Positions 18,182 to 25,577 of a DNA stretch of 64,000 nt are shown piece by piece. Where the stretch lies: NCBI GenBank assembly GCA_031556525.1, contig JAVBSS010000003.1, positions 1 to 64,000 on the forward strand. Direction: 5' to 3'. Source of the DNA: JAVBSN01 sp031556525 (lineage in GTDB: Bacteria; Bacillota; Clostridia; Lachnospirales; Lachnospiraceae). The notes beneath the pieces were generated by a model. The model was not told where the DNA came from. It made no database searches and worked only from the letters and a program-made list of their open reading frames with translations. Both the position numbers and the translations under genes were made by a program. Positions within the stretch are counted from its first letter, which is position 1, and the number at the start of each line of letters is the position of its first letter.

Positions 18182-19110
18182 ACCTCTTCCTCCCACGTAT
18201 TATATTTTACATATTAGCATTATGCCATTGTTACTACTTTATTTCAATATTATTTTCATAATTTATAGTTTTTATCGATTAAACCATTTATAAATCGCCC
18301 AAATCATCCTCCATATATTGTATTTTAAGTACTTTAAATGTTCCAATTATAAATTATGGCAATTTTTTCTTTTTTTGTTGATTTTTTATTAATTATTTGT
18401 TATTATGTATTTAGTGAGTAAAACTTCATTAATATCAACACTTTGTGGATTATAGGTATAGCCCTTTCTTATATTTATCACATTGGATAGTTATTAATAA
18501 GGACACATAAATGTTATTATTTTATTAGCATTTAACATACCATTAGCCACATATCTATAATAATCCTTCTTAACATTTAGAAGAGCATTATTTCACGACT
18601 TGAGCTTCTATTCTGTTATAATCCATTTTAAAATATATTTATTACTATATCTTTTAAAAGATTATATACTGTCTAATGATTAATGGAGTTTTGCCACATT
18701 TTAAGCACTCTACCAATTAGCTTGAGAGCTTCCCTATTGGTTTATATATATTTAATATATTAAATACTATTACAATACCAGTGATATTCTCGTCACAGAC
18801 ACATTCATCATACCGCAGTATGTGAACCAGTGTGGGTTCTTAAACGAACCGTCATTATCGCTTTATACTTTCTCATAGTATATTCTTCTGACATCTGCAT
18901 TCCTTTTATTAATAATAAACTTTGCAGTATATGTGAATTCGCTCCAACAATTCATTCGTCTATTGGCTTCGTCGCTATTCAATTGTAGTATATCGCTGGT
19001 TGGTAATAAATTAGAAAAACTAAAGAATTGTATATTGATTTATACAATAAGAATATTACAACTGTTTTGATAGTAACATATTATTTTACTTTTGTACATA
19101 GTTTTTTCAA
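18182..19110. other. Long non-coding interval
   Basis: About 930 bp with no credible reading frame. The first part is very AT-rich and must hold the promoter of the secreted repeat protein. From about 18780 to 18990 the composition is less AT-rich and has small palindromes: a 14-bp one at about 18809-18822, and three mutually complementary 5-mers (GAACC, GGTTC, GAACC) at about 18824-18850. The latter could form alternative hairpins. A structured RNA is possible, but I match it to no known family. Confidence 0.4.
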
Positions 19111-19155
19111 AAAAAGATAGTTATATTTTGATTTTTAAAATATAACTATCTTTTT
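19111..19155 (-). terminator. Bidirectional terminator after the symporter gene
   Basis: A perfect 19-bp stem (19111-19129 with 19137-19155) with A/T tracts on both sides. Confidence 0.88.
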
Positions 19156-19162
19156 TATAATA

Positions 19163-20518
19163 TTACATATTCAATAGATTAATTATTAGCACTAAGAGTA
19201 TTCCTATAGGAGCAAAGTATCTAATAACTATTCTAAATATCTTCTCCCGTTTAAATGCTGATGACGATTTAACTTCATCGCATATATCATCTAACTTCAT
19301 ATATCCTATAAATATGCAAGTAAGAATCGCACAAGCTGGCATTAGTAAGGTATTAGTCAAAAAATCAAAAAATGTTAATATATCCATACCGAATATTGTT
19401 ATATTACTCCATAATCCAAATCCCAGAGACGATGGCATACCTATTAATATTGTTAATATTGTAACAATAATTGTTGCTAGTTTTCTGCCTATCTTGAACT
19501 CATCACATACCGTAGATACTACTGCTTCCATTAACGATATTCCAGATGTCAATGCTGCAAATAACACTAACAAGAAGAATACTACTCCAATAAATGTACT
19601 CATACTAGTACTTTCAAACACCTTAGGTAATGTAACAAACATTAATCCCGGTCCTTGATTTAATTTGCTCATATCACCATTTGCAAATACAAATACTGCT
19701 GGAATAATCATAAGTCCTGCAAGTACAGCAATCAAACTATCAAATACTTCTATCTGTGAAACCGATTTTTCAATATCATCTTTCTTACTTAAATATGAAC
19801 CATAAGTAATCATAATTCCCATTGCAAGTGACAATGAATAAAACATCTGTCCTAATGCTGCTATCATTCCCTCAAGAGTAGTCGCTAATGTAAGATTCTT
19901 GAAATTAGGGATAAGGAAATACTTAACTCCTTCTAACGCTCCCGGCAAGGTAACTGCATATACTGCAACTGCTACCGATAAAAATATTAGTAAAGGCATT
20001 AATATCTTACTAGCTCTCTCAATTCCGTTCTTTACACCCATAAGAATAATAACCATAATTGCTAGAACAAATACAGCCTGCAATATAATCGGTTCTATAG
20101 GTTTTGCGACAAAATTATTAAAATACGAAGCATCACCGGAATCAATTGCCATTGCAGAGTGATCGCCACTTATATATCCGATAAAATACTTAATTACCCA
20201 TCCACCTATTACACTGTAATAAGGCAATATTAAAAATGCTATCAGTGATGCTATAACACCTATAAATTTGTATTTTTTATTTAATAATGTAAATGCACTT
20301 ATTGGACTCTTACCTGTCTTTCGTCCAAGTGCAATCTCTGATGTCATAATTGAAAATCCAAAAGTTAACACGAAGAATATATAAAATATTAGAAACACTC
20401 CTCCGCCATACTTCGCTGCTAGATATGGAAACCTCCATATATTACCCAATCCAATTGCTGATCCTGCTGCCGCTAATACAAATCCTAGTTTATTTGAAAA
20501 TTGACTTCTATTCTCCAT
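19163..20518 (-). CDS. Neurotransmitter:sodium symporter family transporter
   Basis: A 451-aa inner-membrane Na+-coupled importer of the NSS (SNF) family, usually for amino acids or related amines. The N-terminal signature 'LAAAGSAIGLGNIWRFPY' (about 14-31) forms the unwound TM1 that binds substrate and Na+. TM6 is seen in 'GQMFYSLSLAMGIMITYGSYL', with the 'SLSLAMG' break typical of prokaryotic members (compare LeuT, MhsT). About 11 helices are visible. GGAGG lies 4 nt before ATG 20518. The first ~30 bp of the gene and its promoter region belong to the segment duplicated at 24785-25308. Substrate cannot be read from sequence. Confidence 0.92.
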   Translation of the reverse strand: MENRSQFSNKLGFVLAAAGSAIGLGNIWRFPYLAAKYGGGVFLIFYIFFVLTFGFSIMTSEIALGRKTGKSPISAFTLLNKKYKFIGVIASLIAFLILPYYSVIGGWVIKYFIGYISGDHSAMAIDSGDASYFNNFVAKPIEPIILQAVFVLAIMVIILMGVKNGIERASKILMPLLIFLSVAVAVYAVTLPGALEGVKYFLIPNFKNLTLATTLEGMIAALGQMFYSLSLAMGIMITYGSYLSKKDDIEKSVSQIEVFDSLIAVLAGLMIIPAVFVFANGDMSKLNQGPGLMFVTLPKVFESTSMSTFIGVVFFLLVLFAALTSGISLMEAVVSTVCDEFKIGRKLATIIVTILTILIGMPSSLGFGLWSNITIFGMDILTFFDFLTNTLLMPACAILTCIFIGYMKLDDICDEVKSSSAFKREKIFRIVIRYFAPIGILLVLIINLLNM

Positions 20519-21012
20519 TGTTCCTCCGATAAAATATAATCTCTGTCATATTTGTCTACTACTATATGATGGCATATATACCACTATATAATAATTCGCA
20601 CATTAACAATAATTATACTAAATTGTTAAAACAGTGTCTATGATAATTTATTTGCCTTTTCACATATTTCGTGAACTTCATCATATTTTTCTTCAATAAG
20701 TGGCGTTACAACCGCAATCCGTTTATTAACCATTTTCGTAAAACAAAAGTATGGTGCTATCCACCCTACAAAAGCTGGTATTGCTAACAAAACACATAGC
20801 CATATAATAGGTGGCTCTGCCGTTACTGCAAATACTGATCCTGTCATAAACATCGTTCCTATTATTCCTATAGCAATGGATACAATTGTTGCTTTCCTTG
20901 TCTTTGATGCTTCCAATTCATTTACTTGTCTAAGACAATCTTCTAGGTTTCGTTGCAATCTAGTCAATTCTGCCTTATTTATAATCTTTCGATTACGTTT
21001 TAATGGAACCAT
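20489..21012. repeat. 524-bp duplicated segment, original copy
   Basis: This stretch covers the 5' end of the symporter gene, the intergenic region and the last ~125 codons of the 175-aa gene. It recurs at 24785-25308 in the same orientation with only scattered substitutions and no visible indel. Confidence 0.93.
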
Positions 21013-21165
21013 AACCAATCCCAATTCTAAAGGTATATTTTTGTTTTCATCTAGTTCCCAACCAAAACAGTTATACCAATCAATATACATAGACGATTTT
21101 CTGCTATCAACTACTAACTCCTTGTATTCATATCCAACATAAACCTTATTATCTCTATCCTCCAT
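20638..21165 (-). CDS. Unknown two-helix membrane protein in a two-component operon
   Basis: A 175-aa protein I do not recognise. The N-terminal ~55 residues are soluble ('YEYKELVVDSRKSSMYIDW', 'FGWELDENKN'). A basic stretch with a short coiled coil follows ('KRNRKIINKAELTRLQRNLE', about 55-85). Then come two hydrophobic helices ('IVSIAIGIIGTMFMTGSVF' and 'IIWLCVLLAIPAFVGWIAPYF') and a charged C-terminal helix. AAGGAAG lies about 10 nt before the ATG, and the gene begins 16 bp after the histidine kinase stop, so it is the third gene of the response regulator-kinase operon. A role as target or accessory of that system is inferred only. The C-terminal two thirds are duplicated at 24934-25308. 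Confidence 0.8.
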   Translation of the reverse strand: MEDRDNKVYVGYEYKELVVDSRKSSMYIDWYNCFGWELDENKNIPLELGLVMVPLKRNRKIINKAELTRLQRNLEDCLRQVNELEASKTRKATIVSIAIGIIGTMFMTGSVFAVTAEPPIIWLCVLLAIPAFVGWIAPYFCFTKMVNKRIAVVTPLIEEKYDEVHEICEKANKLS

Positions 21166-21181
21166 ATCAAATCACTTCCTT

Positions 21182-22246
21182 TTATATTATAGTCACAGGT
21201 AAAGATACAATAAATCTACTCCCTTTTCTTACTTCACTCTCCACTGTAATACTTCCATTCATCATCTCTACAATCCGAAACGCAAGTGCTAGTCCTAGTC
21301 CATTTCCTTCTGTGGAATGTGAACTGTCTCCTTGATAAAATTTATCAAAAATATGCTGTATAGTTTCTCTCGACATTCCTTCTCCTGTATCTCTAACTGA
21401 TACAACTATCTCTTCTTCCGTTGATGTTTGAGTTAAAAAAACCTGTCCCCCTGCTGGTGTAAATTTAATTGCATTAGATAATAAATTAGTCCATACAATC
21501 TCTAATAAACTTTCGTCTGCTTCAATATTCGCTCTATCTTCTATACTAGCATCAAACTCCAACTGTTTTTCTTCCCATACTGTCTCAAACTGTAATGCAC
21601 ACTCGCATAATTGTTCACACAAATCATACTCCATCATAACAGGTTGAATATTTTGTTTTTCTAATTTATTAATTTTAAGAATATTGGTTATCAATGCCGA
21701 TAATTTTCTACCTGAATAAATCATAGTTGTTACATACTCTCGTTGTGATTCATCTAATTCTGTTTTTTGAAGCAACTCAGCTGTATTAAGCATAGCCGAT
21801 AAAGGTGTTTTTATCTCATGTGACACATTAGAGAAGAAATCTGTCTTCAATGTTTCAATACTACCCAATTCCTCAACCATCTTATTAAAATCCATAATCA
21901 TCACATCTAAATAATCAAATTCTTCTCTTAAATGTATTGGTGATAGATACACCGAAAAATCTCCATTTGCAACTTGATTCGTCGCTTCTGCTACCTTTTT
22001 CATTGGAACCTCATAGTTTTTACGAATCTGACTTCTAGTAAATAATGCAAAACCAGTAGATACTACTACCCAATAAAGTATAATAACTATAACCTCTATA
22101 TATTCCTTCAGATTAAGTCTATTTAAGCCAACTATTAACCCCGTATGAACACCACCTACTATTAAAAATACTAGTAATGTAGCAAAGAAAATCGATAGCG
22201 GAAAATGGGTATCTCTAATCTTGTTTTTTTCTCCTTCCCCACTCAT
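21182..22246 (-). CDS. Membrane sensor histidine kinase
   Basis: A 354-aa kinase with two transmembrane helices (about 17-40 and 50-70). The loop between them is very short, so it probably senses within the membrane or through a partner. A HAMP-like linker follows (about 72-125). HisKA has H143 in 'FFSNVSHEIKTPLSAML'. The HATPase domain has 'TNLLSNAIKFTPAGG', 'VRDTGEGMS' and 'GNGLGLALAFRIVEMMNG'. Its ATG overlaps the response regulator stop by 4 bp (ATGA), the usual coupling. The short-loop architecture is typical of intramembrane-sensing kinases that respond to envelope stress or antimicrobials; that function is inference. Confidence 0.93.
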   Translation of the reverse strand: MSGEGEKNKIRDTHFPLSIFFATLLVFLIVGGVHTGLIVGLNRLNLKEYIEVIVIILYWVVVSTGFALFTRSQIRKNYEVPMKKVAEATNQVANGDFSVYLSPIHLREEFDYLDVMIMDFNKMVEELGSIETLKTDFFSNVSHEIKTPLSAMLNTAELLQKTELDESQREYVTTMIYSGRKLSALITNILKINKLEKQNIQPVMMEYDLCEQLCECALQFETVWEEKQLEFDASIEDRANIEADESLLEIVWTNLLSNAIKFTPAGGQVFLTQTSTEEEIVVSVRDTGEGMSRETIQHIFDKFYQGDSSHSTEGNGLGLALAFRIVEMMNGSITVESEVRKGSRFIVSLPVTII

Positions 22247-22914
22247 TTCAACACCGCCTTATATCCCAGACCTCTTATAGTCTTAATCTCAAAGCCATTG
22301 CACAAAGCAAACTTGTCCCTTAATTTCGTTATATATACATCAACCGCTCGCAAACTAGTCTCACTATCAATGCCCCAGAATTCATCCATAAGTTGTGCTC
22401 TTGAAAAAGTTTTGTTAGGGTACGAAAGCAACTTATAGATAATATTAAACTCTCTTGTAGTAGTTGATATCTCTTCTTCATCCATTACCGCCGACATTGC
22501 ATCTGCATCCAAGATTAGATTACCTATTGTTATCTTACGATCCATTTCAATATTTGCACGCCTTAGTAATGCTCTAACGCGAAGTAACAGTTCATCTAAT
22601 TCAATAGGCTTTACCATATAATCATCAATACCAAGCCTAAATCCCCTCTGTTTTGATATCAAATCATCCTTTGCAGACATAAATAATATTGGTATTCTCT
22701 TATTTACACTACGCACATTCTCTGCAAATTCAAACCCATCCGCTCCTGGCATCATAATATCCGATATAATCATCTCATATATATTGTTATACATCTCATC
22801 ATATGCGTCTTCTGCACTTAGGCAACCTGTTGCGGTAAAGCCACTACTATTTAAATATGAACATACTATTTTATTCAAGGTCTTATCATCTTCAACCACT
22901 AAAATATTAATCAT
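22243..22914 (-). CDS. OmpR/PhoB-family response regulator
   Basis: A 223-aa DNA-binding regulator. The receiver has acidic residues 'VVEDD' (7-10), acceptor D52 in 'MIISDIMMPGADG', Ser in 'LFMSAKDD' and Lys in 'DDYMVKPIELDELL'. The C-terminal winged helix has 'STTREFNIIYKLLSYPNKTFSRAQL' split around its recognition region, then 'SLRAVDVYITKLRDKF' and 'IKTIRGLGYKAVLK'. ATG 22914 is used because GGAGG lies 6 nt upstream; an earlier in-frame ATG overlaps that site. It pairs with the kinase downstream. Confidence 0.94.
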   Translation of the reverse strand: MINILVVEDDKTLNKIVCSYLNSSGFTATGCLSAEDAYDEMYNNIYEMIISDIMMPGADGFEFAENVRSVNKRIPILFMSAKDDLISKQRGFRLGIDDYMVKPIELDELLLRVRALLRRANIEMDRKITIGNLILDADAMSAVMDEEEISTTTREFNIIYKLLSYPNKTFSRAQLMDEFWGIDSETSLRAVDVYITKLRDKFALCNGFEIKTIRGLGYKAVLK

Positions 22915-23019
22915 ACTATTCCTCCACATTCTCTTACTTTGAGAAATTATATCACAGGTTTGTTTCTAAATTGTTAAAGTTTCCAACTTTTTTATTCAAA
23001 ATATCTGCAATCAAAGAAA

Positions 23020-23059
23020 AAAGTCTCTTAACTCCATTGTGTTTGGTGTACGAGACTTT
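23020..23059 (-). terminator. Terminator of the small membrane/repeat protein operon
   Basis: An 8-bp perfect stem (23020-23027 with 23052-23059) enclosing a longer loop with some internal pairing, then a T run on the minus strand. Confidence 0.7.
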
Positions 23060-23112
23060 ATTCTTAAATAAATATAATTCTATTATTTTTCTAATATATT
23101 CTTATAAATGCA

Positions 23113-23481
23113 TTACTTTAATCCTTTTATAAAAGGAATTAAGCAAATAAGTACAACTATCCCCACGATTCCTATGATGATGCCAGCAATCATATTGCTC
23201 CATACCATTGTAAGACACATTCCAACTCCAAGTAATAATGAACCTATAATTCCTATTAATACTCCACCGATTGTCTTACCAGATACTTTAACAGGCTCTT
23301 TGCCCTCCATCTTTCTCCATACCACTACCATAATCATTAATACTACTGCACCGATTACACCCATAACAATTCCTGGTGTTCTTGCTGCCCATTCGGCAAC
23401 CAATGTCATACACATTCCTAATGAAAATAAAATACCACCTATTGTTCCTAATATCATTGCTACAAAATTACTCTTTTTCAT
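23113..23481 (-). CDS. Small four-helix membrane protein with internal duplication
   Basis: A 122-aa protein of four hydrophobic helices arranged as two similar hairpins. The first half ('ILGTIGGILFSLGMCMTLV') repeats as 'LIGIIGSLLLGVGMCLTMV'. The halves are joined by a basic linker 'WRKMEGKEPVKVSGK'. I do not recognise a named family. A strong ribosome site (AAGGAGAG) precedes the ATG. It follows the 84-aa repeat protein gene by 26 bp, so the two are probably co-transcribed, and it lies just upstream of the two-component operon, separated by a terminator. Confidence 0.8.
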   Translation of the reverse strand: MKKSNFVAMILGTIGGILFSLGMCMTLVAEWAARTPGIVMGVIGAVVLMIMVVVWRKMEGKEPVKVSGKTIGGVLIGIIGSLLLGVGMCLTMVWSNMIAGIIIGIVGIVVLICLIPFIKGLK

Positions 23482-23507
23482 AATTGTCTCTCTCCTTCTC
23501 TCTTTTA

Positions 23508-23762
23508 CTAGTTCTCTTCTTTCAGTGTGTCTTGTTCTACTTTTTCGCCTTCTTTTATTCGTTTCTTTGCATCTTCTACACTTTCACCTTCTCTAGATAA
23601 ATAGTTATCTACAAATTTATCTTCTATTTTTCTGTAACCACCCACTACTCCGTCTTCGATCTTCTTGTAACCACCTACTACTCCATCTTCAATCTTCTTA
23701 TAACCGCTTACTACTCCATCAGCTATTTTTTGATTTGCTGCTACTAATTTTGATTTTGCCAT
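23508..23762 (-). CDS. Small protein with 11-residue tandem repeats
   Basis: An 84-aa hydrophilic protein built mostly from an 11-residue repeat, 'GYKKIEDGVVG', present about three and a half times between residues 14 and 50. Lys/Asp/Glu-rich flanks follow ('SREGESVEDAKKRIKEGEK'). No signal peptide or membrane segment is seen. Ribosome site AAGGAAG precedes ATG 23762. I do not know its function; the regular hydrophobic/charged pattern suggests an extended helix or beta arrangement. It is probably co-transcribed with the four-helix membrane protein downstream and may act at its cytoplasmic face. Confidence 0.75.
   Translation of the reverse strand: MAKSKLVAANQKIADGVVSGYKKIEDGVVGGYKKIEDGVVGGYRKIEDKFVDNYLSREGESVEDAKKRIKEGEKVEQDTLKEEN
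23629..23727 (-). repeat. 33-bp in-frame tandem repeat
   Basis: Three consecutive 33-bp units encode the 11-residue repeat of the 84-aa protein. The units differ by a few mostly silent changes. Confidence 0.85.
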
Positions 23763-23883
23763 TTTCTTCTTCCTTCACTTTCTTTTATTTGTTTGTTGCT
23801 TTACTTTATGAACTAATATTAACAATGTATTATTTGCGTTATGTTTGAATTATGTTTCTGAATTGTTAATTATTCATTTTTTC

Positions 23884-24435
23884 TTATATCGCATTATATT
23901 CAATCTGTGTAAGTAACTTACTTGTCTTTAATGGCTCTAATAATTGACTTGGAAAATATAACGATTCCTTTTTCTTCAAATCTACCATACTAGCCTTATT
24001 AAGTACCTCCGCAATGAATTGCGAACAAAAATACTTATTAGAAAACTTATGTGGAATATGAACAAAGCATAGCATTACACCTATTCTAGAATAACTAAAA
24101 CGTTCTCTGTTACTTTGAAAATATGCTATTTCATCCTCTATAATCCGATAGCTACTATCTGGTATCTGAAATCTTAGAATCACACTTTCGTTACTTCGCT
24201 TGCTACTTACTTTCTTTTTAGGAAACTCTCTAACAAATCCTTTAAAATTGAAGCTATAATATTCTTCCTCTGCTTCATCTATCGATATTGAAGCATGGGA
24301 ATATACCCCTCTCGTTAATATGCATACACACCTAGACATTAAATCTGTGTATCTAGTGAGTAATACCGTTACACTTCTCATCTCTTCTTGCTCTTTTACC
24401 GCTATTTCCATAGTCCCATTTATATTGTTCATCAT
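23884..24435 (-). CDS. YiiX/YebB-like NlpC/P60-superfamily cysteine hydrolase
   Basis: A 183-aa protein of the permuted papain-like group. The catalytic pair is H47 in 'GVYSHASISID' and C137 in 'KYFCSQFIAEVL'; the order His before Cys is the mark of the circularly permuted YiiX/LRAT-type branch. Members hydrolyse or transfer acyl or peptide groups on lipids or peptidoglycan. No signal peptide is present, so it probably acts in the cytoplasm or at the inner membrane face. AGGAGG lies 6 nt before ATG 24435. The gene stands alone between the repeat protein operon and the duplication scar. Substrate unknown. Confidence 0.78.
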   Translation of the reverse strand: MMNNINGTMEIAVKEQEEMRSVTVLLTRYTDLMSRCVCILTRGVYSHASISIDEAEEEYYSFNFKGFVREFPKKKVSSKRSNESVILRFQIPDSSYRIIEDEIAYFQSNRERFSYSRIGVMLCFVHIPHKFSNKYFCSQFIAEVLNKASMVDLKKKESLYFPSQLLEPLKTSKLLTQIEYNAI

Positions 24436-24609
24436 TAAATTCCTCCTAAGATTTTATTTTCTATGGTCATAGCCTATTCTGTTTTTATGTGAAGTTTGTT
24501 ATAGAAATGTTTGAGAATTATTAAAAACAAAAAAGGAGAGAAAAGGGTAAAATGGATCCTATGATATAATCAAATAATTTTTGAGTAAACAACCTTTAAG
24601 CGGGTAAAG

Positions 24610-24652
24610 AAATACCGACCACATAGGCGTTAATCCTGTGTGGTCGGTATTT
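24610..24652 (-). terminator. Bidirectional terminator beside a gene remnant
   Basis: An 18-bp stem with one G-U pair (24610-24627 with 24635-24652), loop of 7. T-rich sequence occurs on both sides. Confidence 0.85.
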
Positions 24653-24663
24653 TTACTTTATAA

Positions 24664-24786
24664 TCAAATATCGGTAACGACTTCTGACTCCAAAATAATA
24701 TTTTTTAGTTTATTAATTAAAACAGAAAATCCAGCTAAAACACTACTATCATATTCGTTAAGCTTTTTTAATAAATCATCTTTATT
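24664..24786 (-). pseudogene. C-terminal remnant of an unknown protein
   Basis: Forty codons ending in TGA encode a helical, charged tail ('NKDDLLKKLNEYDSS', 'INKLKNIILESEVVTDI'). The frame runs on into the duplicated segment without a usable start codon. A proper terminator follows, as expected at the 3' end of a real gene. The body of the gene appears to have been replaced by the 524-bp copy. Confidence 0.5.
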
Positions 24787-25308
24787 TATTTGAAAATTGA
24801 CTTCTCTTCTCCATTGTTCCTCCGATAAAATATAATCTCTGTCATATTTGCCTACTACTATATGATGGTATATATACCACTATATAATAATTCGCACATT
24901 AACAATAATTATACTAAATTGTTGAAACAGTGTCTATGATAATTTATTTGCCTTTTCACATATTTCGTGAACTTCATCATATTTTTCTTCAATAAGCGGC
25001 GTTACAACCGCAATCCGTTTATGAACCATTTTCGTAAAACAAAAGTATGGTGTTATCCACCCTACAAAAGCGGGTATTGCTAACAAAACACATAGCCATA
25101 TAATAGGTGGCTCTGCCGTTACTGCAAATACTGATCCTGTCATAAACATCGTTCCTATTATTCCTATAGCAATGGATACAATTGTTGCTTTTCTTGTCTT
25201 TGACGCTTCCAATTCATTTACTTGTCTAAGACAATCTTCTAGGTTTCGTTGCAATCTAGTCAATTCTGCCTTATTTATAATCTTTCGATTACGTTTTAAT
25301 GGAACCAT
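24785..25308. repeat. 524-bp duplicated segment, second copy
   Basis: A near-identical copy of 20489-21012, same orientation. It runs from inside the symporter start to the codon for the internal Met of 'MVPLKRNRK'. Its right edge abuts a transposase remnant and its left edge cuts a reading frame. Confidence 0.93.
24934..25308 (-). pseudogene. Truncated second copy of the 175-aa membrane protein gene
   Basis: Encodes the last 124 residues of the unknown membrane protein with only a few substitutions (for example 'GWITPYF' for 'GWIAPYF' and 'MVHKRI' for 'MVNKRI'). The soluble N-terminal ~51 residues are missing. The open frame starts at an internal Met that happens to be the duplication boundary, and no ribosome site precedes it. 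Most likely not translated. The substitutions suggest the duplication is not recent, or that the copy is free to drift. Confidence 0.85.
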
Positions 25309-25310
25309 AT

Positions 25311-25472
25311 ATAGAAATGTGTGAAGATATCAGATATACACAGATGTATGGAAAAGCACGAATGGAAATGAAGGTCAGGCTTACCTTTGTGTGTATGAAT
25401 TTAATGAAGTTGGCTAATATGTTGGAGCTAAGAAGACAATTAAACGGGAATATATCTTCGTTTTGTGGATAA
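25311..25472 (+). pseudogene. IS1182-family transposase, C-terminal remnant
   Basis: An open frame without a start, ending at TAA 25470-25472. The peptide includes 'KARMEMKVRLTFVCMNL' followed by 'MKLANML', close to the conserved end of IS1182/DDE_Tnp_1_6 transposases ('...LTFACMNLKKLA'). The rest of the transposase, including the DDE core, is gone. A 10-bp hairpin (25506-25515 with 25520-25529) and then 'GCTTTGTCTACAGTCTGAG' follow, a plausible right end of the element near 25548. It abuts the duplicated segment exactly. Confidence 0.72.
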
Positions 25473-25547
25473 ACAGGAAAAACACTTATTATTCAGAGAA
25501 AAATAGGGCTAGGATGTTAATCCTGGCCCCGCTTTGTCTACAGTCTG

Positions 25548-25569
25548 AGAAGGTGATATTACACCTTCT
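25548..25569 (-). terminator. Hairpin after the DUF11-type gene
   Basis: A perfect 8-bp stem (25548-25555 with 25562-25569), loop of 6, placed just past the stop codon of the minus-strand gene. T content is weak. Confidence 0.5.
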
Positions 25570-25577
25570 TCGTTTAC

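Noticed and set aside
18665..18735. Minus-strand stretch resembling the 5' half of a tRNA (D-arm-like GCTAATTGGTAGAGTGC)
   Set aside because: No pairing acceptor stem, no anticodon stem and no T-arm follow; at most a decayed fragment, possibly chance.
23108..23596. 162-codon plus-strand open frame
   Set aside because: Antisense to two well-supported small genes; Ile/Pro/Thr-rich composition is typical of a shadow frame.
23629..23727. 33-bp regular repeats considered as a CRISPR array
   Set aside because: Units are directly tandem with no spacers and stay in the frame of a protein with a ribosome site.
24552..24569. Five-codon mini-ORF with a good ribosome site (MDPMI)
   Set aside because: Too short to support, and no gene follows it on the plus strand; perhaps the edge of a lost gene.
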